Shown here: one piece after another, positions 1-4,799 of the stretch
Layout of the letters: every line of letters starts with the position of its first letter
How positions within the stretch are numbered: position 1 is the first letter of the stretch
Origin: MGIIb-O3 sp046710875
GTDB lineage: Archaea > Thermoplasmatota > Poseidoniia > Poseidoniales > Thalassarchaeaceae
NCBI GenBank assembly: GCA_046710875.1
Contig: JBKEHQ010000087.1
Span: 1 to 5,181, forward strand
Direction: 5' to 3'
Length of the DNA: 5,181 nt
Translations under genes and position numbers: made by a program
Notes under the pieces: model-generated
Database searches by the model: none
What the model was told of the DNA's origin: nothing
The model's input: only the letters and a program-made list of their open reading frames with translations

Positions 1-64
1 TATCGTTCTGCGGTTGCATATGGTTTTATTTATAAATTATCATGTTTAGTATTAACTGAAAGGT

Positions 65-72
65 AAAAAAAA
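65..72 (-). terminator. T-tract terminator for the esterase gene
   Basis: Eight consecutive A on the + strand give an uninterrupted T8 on the minus strand, about 120 nt past the stop codon of the esterase gene. Archaeal RNA polymerase commonly stops at such T-runs without a strong hairpin. No other run of this length lies in the 1-193 region, which otherwise shows no gene. Confidence 0.4.
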
Positions 73-193
73 TATTTCATAATCTGGCATAGTTTTCATT
101 TTACTATCTCTCTCCAATATGGATTTTATTTAGGCATATAAATTAAATATTATCTAGTACAAAGAGTGTACTTATTAGTACCATTTGAACATA

Positions 194-1222
194 TTACTCA
201 TTCACAATATCTTTTGAAAACTGGCTCAAAAAATCCCATGCAATTTGAGTAGTAGGAATAAGTCCCCCGTTTCCTGGAACGTATTGAGGGAATGTATCTG
301 GGCTACCATAGTCTTTCTCATATGGATTATGAGTTCCAGCATACAATGAAACCAGTTGAACTTCTGCGCCGTTTTCACAGTCCTTGAATGCTTGAATAGA
401 ATATAGAGCATCTGGTTGATTTGTATCTGGAAGGATTCCACTACAACCATTGATATTTGCCACTTCATAGAGATTCTCAATTGCACCAGTTTCGTATGCA
501 GAATTATTGAACCAAACAGCCGGCTCAAAAATAATTGGCCTTGCGCCCCATGCATACCATATATTTTCATCTAACATACCATGAATTTCCATCATTGGTA
601 TTGGATTATAGTCAGAAGGGATATCTGCAAGTAAGTACATAGACATACATGCCATTGCTGTGATTTTATCACTTGAATGGAATGATAAATAGTAAGACAT
701 TCCACAGCCATTTGACCATCCTGTGACATATATTCTTGCAGGGTCAACAGGGTGTATTTGAACTGCTAAATCTATCAATTTATCAAGGAAGCCAAGATCA
801 TCGATATTGTTTTCGACTGCATCTGCACAACACCAACCAGCATTCCAAGACTCTTCGCTACCTCCAGATAATATATCTCCGTCGAGTGCCAAGCCTTCCG
901 GGTTTAGTAAAATAGCACCTACTTCATCTGAAAGCTCCATAAATCCAGAAATTTCTCTCTGTTCATATGCGGACAAACTCCAACCATGAAGATCTATGAT
1001 TAGTGGAACAAGGTCAGTTTCGTTAATCTGCTCCGGAACATGAGTTATCCAGCATCTCTCATAATCATCATGTATAATGCATCGATAACCATCTTTTTCA
1101 AAATACGAGGGTATTGCATCAATTTCGCCATTTTTAGATTCTTCTTCTGTTGAAATACATCCGCTCAGCATCATTGAGACAATTATTAGAGACATTGCTA
1201 ATGCGCTAAATCTTAGTCCCAT
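194..1222 (-). CDS. Lipoprotein esterase, PHB-depolymerase/LpqC-like (alpha/beta hydrolase)
   Basis: Predicted secreted, lipid-anchored esterase of 342 aa that would hydrolyse ester bonds in external polymers or conjugates, in the PHB depolymerase / feruloyl esterase (LpqC-like, COG3509) group. Residues 1-21 are a hydrophobic signal, and the lipobox LSGC ends at Cys22. The hydrolase fold follows: LIIDLHGW (74-81) supplies the oxyanion-hole HG; WNAGWCC (126-132) resembles the conserved WNAG-CC stretch of the family; PVDPARIYVTGWSNG (158-172) is the family's characteristic nucleophile block with Ser170 in GWSNG; MEIHGMLDEN (211-220) gives the likely acid Asp218; AGTH (295-298) gives the likely base His298. 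All three catalytic positions are present and the length is normal, so the enzyme looks intact. Cys48/Cys57 and Cys260/Cys282 could form disulfides. Sequons at Asn67 (NET) and Asn239 (NNS) allow N-glycosylation. Substrate cannot be read from sequence. The gene diverges from the PKD gene across a 154-nt spacer. There is no Shine-Dalgarno sequence; a hairpin abuts the start. Confidence 0.88.
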   Translation of the reverse strand: MGLRFSALAMSLIIVSMMLSGCISTEEESKNGEIDAIPSYFEKDGYRCIIHDDYERCWITHVPEQINETDLVPLIIDLHGWSLSAYEQREISGFMELSDEVGAILLNPEGLALDGDILSGGSEESWNAGWCCADAVENNIDDLGFLDKLIDLAVQIHPVDPARIYVTGWSNGCGMSYYLSFHSSDKITAMACMSMYLLADIPSDYNPIPMMEIHGMLDENIWYAWGARPIIFEPAVWFNNSAYETGAIENLYEVANINGCSGILPDTNQPDALYSIQAFKDCENGAEVQLVSLYAGTHNPYEKDYGSPDTFPQYVPGNGGLIPTTQIAWDFLSQFSKDIVNE

Positions 1223-1239
1223 GATATCGGGAGATATCA
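1222..1239. repeat. 7-bp inverted repeat overlapping the esterase start codon
   Basis: TGATATC at 1222-1228 and GATATCA at 1233-1239 are perfect complements separated by four bases (1229-1232). On the minus strand this puts a 7-bp stem directly before the esterase, sharing the A of its ATG. With a TATA-like box centred near 1268, transcription would start near 1241, so nearly the whole short leader would be this hairpin. It could be an operator or an RNA structure occluding the start; both roles are inferred. Confidence 0.5.
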
Positions 1240-1261
1240 GAACTACAAAAAATCTATCATC

Positions 1262-1277
1262 AAAATATATTTTTTCG
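1262..1277 (-). promoter_or_regulatory. BRE/TATA-like promoter of the esterase gene
   Basis: Read on the minus strand, CGAAAAAATATATTTT resembles an archaeal BRE (purine/A-rich CGAAA) followed by a TATA box (AATATATTT). Its centre is about 45 nt upstream of the ATG, predicting a leader of roughly 20 nt. The spacer is very AT-rich, so chance matches are easy. Confidence 0.4.
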
Positions 1278-1327
1278 ATTCTTCATAAATAATTATACAT
1301 CGTATCATATCATAAATAATATTACAA

Positions 1328-1335
1328 GTATATTA
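1328..1335 (+). promoter_or_regulatory. TATA-like box of the PKD-protein gene
   Basis: GTATATTA is centred about 45 nt before the ATG at 1377, predicting initiation near 1358 and a leader of about 20 nt. No Shine-Dalgarno sequence is present before the ATG. Upstream lie two exact copies of TCATAAATAAT (1283-1293 and 1310-1320), which may be simple AT-rich repetition. This assignment is tentative. Confidence 0.3.
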
Positions 1336-1376
1336 TTGAAACAGATATTGATAAGCATGGATATGAGTAGAAAGTT

Positions 1377-2168
1377 ATGAAAATAACATTTTCAGCCCTT
1401 ACTCTCGTTGCGTTGATGTTGATTTCGGCAGCTGGTGGAGCAGTTATTGCAAAATTTTCTACAGCAAGTTCTTCCTCAAATGGGCCATTTTCAATAGATG
1501 CACCTGTGGTTTACGGTGTTAATGAATATACCCTTATTGAGGTTGATGAAGGAGATAATGATGAAGAAGAGGTCATTATTGCAAAGTTACATGAGTTCTT
1601 TTTTGAGAGTCTAAATTCTTTAGGCGTAGTAGTTTGGGATTTTGGCGATGGAAACTCTGCTACTGGACCAATCTCATCACATGCATATGAGGAGCCAGGA
1701 TACTATACGATAACTGCTACATCAACTTCTTCTAAGGGAGTTGATTTGTCAACAGTAGGAGTTATTGTTGAAAAGACTGGATATGTTGAATCAGACAACA
1801 TGGAATGTGTATGTGCACCATCTGCTAAATCAACCATAATTGACCTCATGCCTCCACGAGGCATTGTTACATTCGAAGGCATTGTAACAGTAGAACATGA
1901 TGGGAGTAGTGAATCATGTACATTACGTAATCCACTTCAAGAATGTCATCTTCGCGTGATAATGGAATATACCAAAGATGGTGCAGTGGTCGATCAGATT
2001 ATTCTTTTCGATGACACATTTAGAACAAATGAAAAGAATGTTGAGTTTGAACTTATAGATTTTAATACAGAAGATGGAGAAGGTTTGCAAATACGTCTCG
2101 AAACCGATCAATTAAGAGATTGGCACAAACCAAGTACGGTTTGGGCTATGACGGCACCTAGGCAATAG
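1377..2168 (+). CDS. Secreted single-PKD-domain surface protein
   Basis: A 263-aa protein, predicted to be exported. Residues 1-25 (MKITF, then a hydrophobic core to AVIA) form a Sec signal peptide or signal anchor, with a plausible cleavage after Ala25 and no lipobox. A Ser-rich stretch follows at 31-34. Residues about 40-132 form one PKD domain: the hallmark WDFGDG is at 87-92, followed by HAYEEPGYYTITAT (102-115), the conserved H-Y-x(2)-PG-Y-T-I-T strand. An acidic loop at 56-65 (EVDEGDNDEE) precedes it and might bind cations. The C-terminal half (about 140-263) is beta-rich, contains a CVC motif (Cys144, Cys146) and Cys181/Cys190, and matches no family I recognise. PKD domains are Ig-like folds usually involved in extracellular protein-protein or glycan contact, so a binding or structural surface role is inferred and no enzymatic motif is seen. 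The ATG at 1377 is chosen because the two nearby upstream ATGs (1357, 1363) are out of frame. Confidence 0.82.
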   Translation: MKITFSALTLVALMLISAAGGAVIAKFSTASSSSNGPFSIDAPVVYGVNEYTLIEVDEGDNDEEEVIIAKLHEFFFESLNSLGVVVWDFGDGNSATGPISSHAYEEPGYYTITATSTSSKGVDLSTVGVIVEKTGYVESDNMECVCAPSAKSTIIDLMPPRGIVTFEGIVTVEHDGSSESCTLRNPLQECHLRVIMEYTKDGAVVDQIILFDDTFRTNEKNVEFELIDFNTEDGEGLQIRLETDQLRDWHKPSTVWAMTAPRQ

Positions 2169-2226
2169 TTACTGATAACATCTGTAATAATTTAATAACA
2201 ACACTAGAAATTATCAAGTTTCAAAA

Positions 2227-2251
2227 TTTTTTGACTTTATTTTATAATTTT
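2227..2251 (+). terminator. T-rich terminator after the PKD gene
   Basis: A T6 run at 2227-2232 is followed by further T-rich clusters to 2251, about 60-80 nt past the stop codon. This fits an archaeal oligo-T terminator on the + strand. A more distal inverted repeat lies at 2273-2295. Confidence 0.4.
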
Positions 2252-2272
2252 AATATATCATGAATAACCTTT

Positions 2273-2295
2273 TAATGGATAGTATTTATCCATTA
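2273..2295. repeat. 9-bp-stem inverted repeat in the spacer before the zinc-knuckle gene
   Basis: TAATGGATA (2273-2281) and TATCCATTA (2287-2295) are exact inverse complements around a 5-nt centre, GTATT. It lies 105 nt after the PKD stop and 108 nt before the next start, past the likely terminator. It could be a dimeric-regulator operator, an RNA hairpin in a 3' end, or part of an unannotated small RNA. A 9-bp perfect stem is longer than expected by chance at a given site, although AT-rich sequence raises the odds. Confidence 0.5.
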
Positions 2296-2402
2296 TATTT
2301 CTAAATTACCACATATTCATAATACGGAAAAAAAACTAGTAAAGAGATCTTGGTGCTTCATGACGTAGAAATATCTATGTTGGCAATGGTGGACTTAGTG
2401 TT

Positions 2403-2822
2403 GTGGGAGAGAGGAATTGTGCCTTTAGTGGCTGCAACACATTAGAATTCAGAACTACAGAATATTGCCTGCGACATAAAGATGCCGGGAGCAAATCTAT
2501 GGCTCCACCGACTAAGACTATTGTTGAAAATAATTATAGAGGCCAAAGGGAAAAAAATACTTACGGAGAGGGAAATTTTAGAAAAGTTACTTGGTTTGTA
2601 ATTGGACTTATTTTCCCCCCTTTACTTATTTTCCTCCCTTGGTTTCCAATTTCAATTATTCCGATGATTTTAATTTTTGGGCTTTTTTTAGATTTTAGAA
2701 AAAATGGATGGAAATTTTTCACTCTTGGTTTATTGACTTCAATCATCATATTTGTATCATTAATTCTTATATTGGTAATTTTACTAACCAGTCCAGGTAG
2801 TTCTGGAGGGACCTGGAATTAA
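2403..2822 (+). CDS. Small membrane protein with N-terminal zinc knuckle (C-x4-C-x10-C-x2-H)
   Basis: A 139-aa protein of unknown function. The N-terminus carries Cys6, Cys11, Cys22 and His25 (CAFSGC ... YCLRH), spaced like a small treble-clef or zinc-knuckle metal site. A hydrophilic linker (26-60) follows. Then hydrophobic segments span about 63-80 and 83-97, broken by prolines, and 104-128, so two or three membrane passes; the tail SPGSSGGTWN is short and Gly/Ser-rich. The knuckle would sit in the cytoplasm or at the membrane face as a binding or sensing module; this is inferred. The GTG at 2403 is preferred because the frame is open upstream only to a TGA at 2361, has no ATG there, and the next Met (residue 33) would delete the metal site. 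A weak TATA-like element (AAATATCTA, 2369-2377) would place the transcript start almost at the GTG, implying a leaderless mRNA. The gene is convergent with the peptidase gene. Confidence 0.72.
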   Translation: MGERNCAFSGCNTLEFRTTEYCLRHKDAGSKSMAPPTKTIVENNYRGQREKNTYGEGNFRKVTWFVIGLIFPPLLIFLPWFPISIIPMILIFGLFLDFRKNGWKFFTLGLLTSIIIFVSLILILVILLTSPGSSGGTWN

Positions 2823-2880
2823 AATAACTATTCAATACTTACTCGGTATTCTTGACTTTGTTTAGATTATTAGTAACTTA

Positions 2881-2925
2881 TTTTTATTTGTTTCTACGTA
2901 ATATAATTATGTCATTTATTTTTTT
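2881..2925 (+). terminator. T-tract terminator after the zinc-knuckle gene
   Basis: T5 at 2881-2885, more T clusters to 2893, and T7 at 2919-2925 lie in the 139-nt spacer between convergent genes. They suit + strand termination about 60-100 nt after the stop. I see no matching T-run for the minus-strand peptidase gene in this spacer. Confidence 0.4.
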
Positions 2926-2961
2926 AATCATCTTTTAGTTAACAGGGATTTGAAATCTACA

Positions 2962-4008
2962 TTACTTTACCGGTTCTTTGTCATAGAATAATGACATGAC
3001 ATTCTCTGCTGGCTGAGTAAAAAATGTATCAAAATCTGCTAAGTATTCATCCTTGGTTTTGTTGAAGTTTTTCTCAAATGCAGTATTAAAGCCTAATTCA
3101 TCAAGATCTCCATAGAATCCATCAATGTATGCATCAATACCTTCGTTGTGAATCAAATAGGCAATGAACCAGGTTCCAACATCATATACATTTATTTGTG
3201 AATCATATCCAAGTTGATCTAATGTTTGATCTTGAGAATTGTATCCCTCTTGAGACATTTCCAACTTACGTTGCATTACTTCTCTGAGATAGTTCTCTCT
3301 CACACCATCTTGATTTGAATACAATGACTGAGCCATAAATTCGGCGCCTCCTTCGGAGAACCAAGGTTTGTCCTTTCCGCCCATTTTAGAATCTCTTTCA
3401 CAAGTATCTCGACTATCACTACTACATTCATCACTAATTTGTGAGTGTTGGAAAATATGGAAGACTTCGTGAAGAGTAACTGGTTTGTAGTCCTCTTCTT
3501 CAGGGCCAGGATATTTGGCAGACATAATCATCATCATGAAATCATATTCCAGATAAGTTCGCTTGAAAGTACTTATTGCAGCCCCTCCCTCTTCGACATA
3601 TCGAGTAAAAATTTGATAGTTTTCATTCGCACAATCCCATTCTTCGTTCCAGTTTGAGTCGAGAGCTTTGTGACGTTCACAGTATACATCTTCCAAATCT
3701 TTTGCTGCATCCAAATCATCACCTATGATGTAGATTTCAATAGGCCCATAATTACCCCATTCTTCAACTGCTATGTTGTACCATTCTAATGTAAGATTTA
3801 GAGTCTCATTAGATACATCCGAGGTTTTGAAAATCTCCGGTTCAGCACACGTTTCGAAACCCCATTCTATTGTTCCGCTTGTTCCATCAGGGCAAGAGAT
3901 TATATTTGCTGAGTTTTCATTATCATCTCCAGTACATCCAGCAAGAGGGACAGTCAGCATTAACAACGTAAATATCGTAGCATTAACTTTTTTCATATCT
4001 TTCGGCAT
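2962..4008 (-). CDS. Lipoprotein zinc metallopeptidase, gluzincin-like (HExxH ... EGGAE)
   Basis: Predicted membrane-anchored extracellular metallopeptidase of 348 aa. Residues 5-24 (MKKVNATIF then a hydrophobic core) are a signal and LAGC ends at the lipidated Cys25; a short acidic linker follows. The catalytic motif is TLHEVFHIFQH (178-188): His180 and His184 are zinc ligands and Glu181 the general base. WFSEGGAEFMA (216-226) matches the W-x-x-EG-x-AE helix of gluzincin/peptidase-MA-like enzymes, with Glu219 the likely third ligand 35 residues after His184. Between the two lies an insert with Cys195 and Cys203. Cys39/54 and Cys110/126 could form further disulfides. Sequons occur at Asn67, Asn71 and Asn316. 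All active-site residues are present; the substrate is unknown. It resembles no specific MEROPS family that I can name securely. Start choice is open: the ATG for residue 5 (3996) gives a more typical MKK signal start and lies about 26 nt from the TATA-like centre, so it may be the true leaderless start. Confidence 0.82.
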   Translation of the reverse strand: MPKDMKKVNATIFTLLMLTVPLAGCTGDDNENSANIISCPDGTSGTIEWGFETCAEPEIFKTSDVSNETLNLTLEWYNIAVEEWGNYGPIEIYIIGDDLDAAKDLEDVYCERHKALDSNWNEEWDCANENYQIFTRYVEEGGAAISTFKRTYLEYDFMMMIMSAKYPGPEEEDYKPVTLHEVFHIFQHSQISDECSSDSRDTCERDSKMGGKDKPWFSEGGAEFMAQSLYSNQDGVRENYLREVMQRKLEMSQEGYNSQDQTLDQLGYDSQINVYDVGTWFIAYLIHNEGIDAYIDGFYGDLDELGFNTAFEKNFNKTKDEYLADFDTFFTQPAENVMSLFYDKEPVK

Positions 4009-4017
4009 CGATTGAAA

Positions 4018-4030
4018 TTATTAAAATTTA
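4018..4030 (-). promoter_or_regulatory. TATA-like box of the metallopeptidase gene
   Basis: The minus strand reads TAAATTTTAATAA, an A/T box centred near 4022. The usual archaeal TATA-to-start distance of about 26 nt would place transcription at about 3996, which is the second in-frame ATG of the peptidase. That supports a leaderless transcript starting at residue 5. The match is degenerate. Confidence 0.4.
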
Positions 4031-4041
4031 CTAGCTCTATG

Positions 4042-4054
4042 ACTCAAGTTGAGT
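4042..4054. promoter_or_regulatory. 13-bp dyad upstream of the peptidase promoter, possible operator
   Basis: ACTCAA (4042-4047), one central G, then TTGAGT (4049-4054) form a perfect dyad. It sits about 12 bp upstream of the peptidase TATA-like box, where archaeal activators or repressors often bind. GACTCA recurs as a direct copy at 4064-4069. The regulator is unknown and function is inferred from position. Confidence 0.4.
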
Positions 4055-4164
4055 GATTTTCAGGACTCATGTTTGTCCAAATGAGAATTATTCTAATAAT
4101 TGATTAAATTAAAATTAATGTTATCTGAAGAAGTATTCAATAGTACAATTGTTTTGCCAATAAC

Positions 4165-4299
4165 ATGAACTCTCGTACTGCTAAGGGGCAAAGGAAAATT
4201 CGCATACCTACTAAACTAATGAAGCGTAAGAAAAAAGAGGTAGTAATCGAAACTCCTCAGCCTTCATGCCAGAATACTGGTTGCGGATGTGGAAAGTAA
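4165..4299 (+). CDS. 44-aa highly basic small protein with C-terminal Cys cluster
   Basis: An intact 44-aa frame from ATG 4165 to TAA 4297-4299, not recognised as any family. Residues 4-24 are strongly basic (Arg4, Lys7, Arg10, Lys11, Arg13, Lys17, then KRKKK at 20-24), followed by VVIETPQP (26-33) and a cysteine tail, SCQNTGCGCGK (34-44), with Cys35, Cys40 and Cys42. The layout suggests nucleic-acid binding by the basic part and metal binding by the C-x4-C-x-C tail, possibly as a dimer; both are inferred. It fills an otherwise empty interval, reads in the same direction as the next gene 71 nt downstream, and is visibly richer in G+C than its flanks, as the coding regions here are. There is no Shine-Dalgarno sequence before the ATG; an AT-rich TATA-like stretch lies at 4104-4116. 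It could be a chance ORF, but the clean cysteine tail argues against this. Confidence 0.6.
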   Translation: MNSRTAKGQRKIRIPTKLMKRKKKEVVIETPQPSCQNTGCGCGK

Positions 4300-4347
4300 T
4301 TAAGCCATTGAAGTGAATTTCCTTACTTAAGGGATAATGCCGCCCAT

Positions 4348-4358
4348 TTCTTTATACG
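4348..4358 (+). promoter_or_regulatory. TATA-like box of the three-segment membrane-protein gene
   Basis: TTCTTTATACG, with core TTTATA, lies just before the membrane-protein gene. Its centre near 4353 predicts a transcript start near 4379, at the third ATG (4380) rather than the first (4371). It implies the gene is transcribed separately from the small basic protein upstream. Confidence 0.4.
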
Positions 4359-4370
4359 CCTAAACAAGGA

Positions 4371-4700
4371 ATGATGAACATGGTAGTAGAAGTAATATTT
4401 TTCGTAGTCACCATTCTGTTGTACATTGGTTTTGAGATTGGAGTATTTGTATTCTTTAAAAATCTCAAAGGCAATAAGGCCAAAACGGAACATCATGTAA
4501 TGCCTTGGATTTCTATGCCCACCATTGGTAAAGCGATGGTAATCATATTATGCTCGATCATGTTAGTATTTTTTTACTGGCTGTACAATTACAGCATACT
4601 AGGTCCAGAGCCCGGAGAATTGTATAATCTCGAAATCGTATTGGTTGGACTGGGATTTGCCTTAACTATGATCACCAGTCTGGGGATGATCCGTAATTGA
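4371..4700 (+). CDS. Small integral membrane protein with three predicted segments, unknown function
   Basis: A 109-aa protein with hydrophobic segments at about 5-29, 52-72 and 86-105. The loop between the first two is basic (KNLKGNKAKTEHH, 30-42), which by the positive-inside rule would be cytoplasmic and places the N-terminus outside. The second loop (74-86, SILGPEPGELYNL) is acidic. No catalytic or metal-binding motif is seen and I do not recognise a family. Three closely spaced in-frame ATGs (4371, 4374, 4380) compete. AAGGA at 4366-4370 abuts the first but stands 9 nt from the third, a usual Shine-Dalgarno spacing, and the TATA-like box also points to about 4380, so the protein may begin at residue 4. 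No T-rich terminator lies directly after the stop; the next + strand T-runs (4811-4817, 4821-4826) fall inside the convergent gene. Confidence 0.7.
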   Translation: MMNMVVEVIFFVVTILLYIGFEIGVFVFFKNLKGNKAKTEHHVMPWISMPTIGKAMVIILCSIMLVFFYWLYNYSILGPEPGELYNLEIVLVGLGFALTMITSLGMIRN

Positions 4701-4720
4701 GTATCAACATGGGTTTCTAT

Positions 4721-4775
4721 GTTCCCTAGTTTATGTATACATAAAGTTCCCTAGGGTAGTTTATAGGGGCATAAA
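4721..4775. repeat. Composite repeat: 9-bp direct repeats flanking a 16-bp palindrome, plus a degenerate second copy
   Basis: GTTCCCTAG occurs at 4721-4729 and 4746-4754, and the 16 bases between them (TTTATGTATACATAAA, 4730-4745) are a perfect palindrome, so the three elements abut with no spare base. Thirty bases on, 4757-4775 repeats the outline of 4727-4745: TAGTTTAT, five unmatched bases, CATAAA. CCCTAGGG (4749-4756) is a further palindrome. The element lies between convergent genes, 20 nt after one stop and 25 nt before the other. It may be a protein-binding or recombination site, a bidirectional transcript end, or an excision scar. Confidence 0.6.
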
Positions 4776-4792
4776 TTAGGGTACATTATTAT

Positions 4793-4799
4793 AAAAAAA
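4793..4799 (-). terminator. T7 tract directly after the coiled-coil gene
   Basis: The minus strand has seven T immediately after the TAA stop codon (complement of 4800-4802). This fits an archaeal oligo-T terminator, with the palindromic repeat further downstream. Confidence 0.45.

Noticed and set aside
156..172. AGTAC / GTACT inverted repeat downstream of the esterase stop
   Set aside because: Only a 5-bp stem with a 7-nt loop and no adjoining T-run on the minus strand; easily chance.
226..989. Open frames overlapping the esterase (226-570 on minus, 807-989 on plus)
   Set aside because: Out-of-frame or antisense to a well-supported esterase, with no family features.
1283..1320. Two copies of TCATAAATAAT in the divergent spacer
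   Set aside because: An 11-bp match in very AT-rich sequence; kept as a note under the PKD promoter and not claimed as an operator.
1923..2749. Minus-strand open frames at 1923-2111 and 2561-2749
   Set aside because: Antisense to the PKD and zinc-knuckle genes; compositions look like reverse-strand readings and have no motifs.
3445..4015. Plus-strand open frames at 3445-3657 and 3773-4015
   Set aside because: They lie antisense within the peptidase gene, whose lipobox and catalytic motifs are clear. Neither has a recognisable domain or promoter.
4319..4334. CCTTA-CT-TAAGG dyad before the membrane-protein gene
   Set aside because: A short stem with a 2-nt loop that is too small for a stable hairpin; no second copy in the window.
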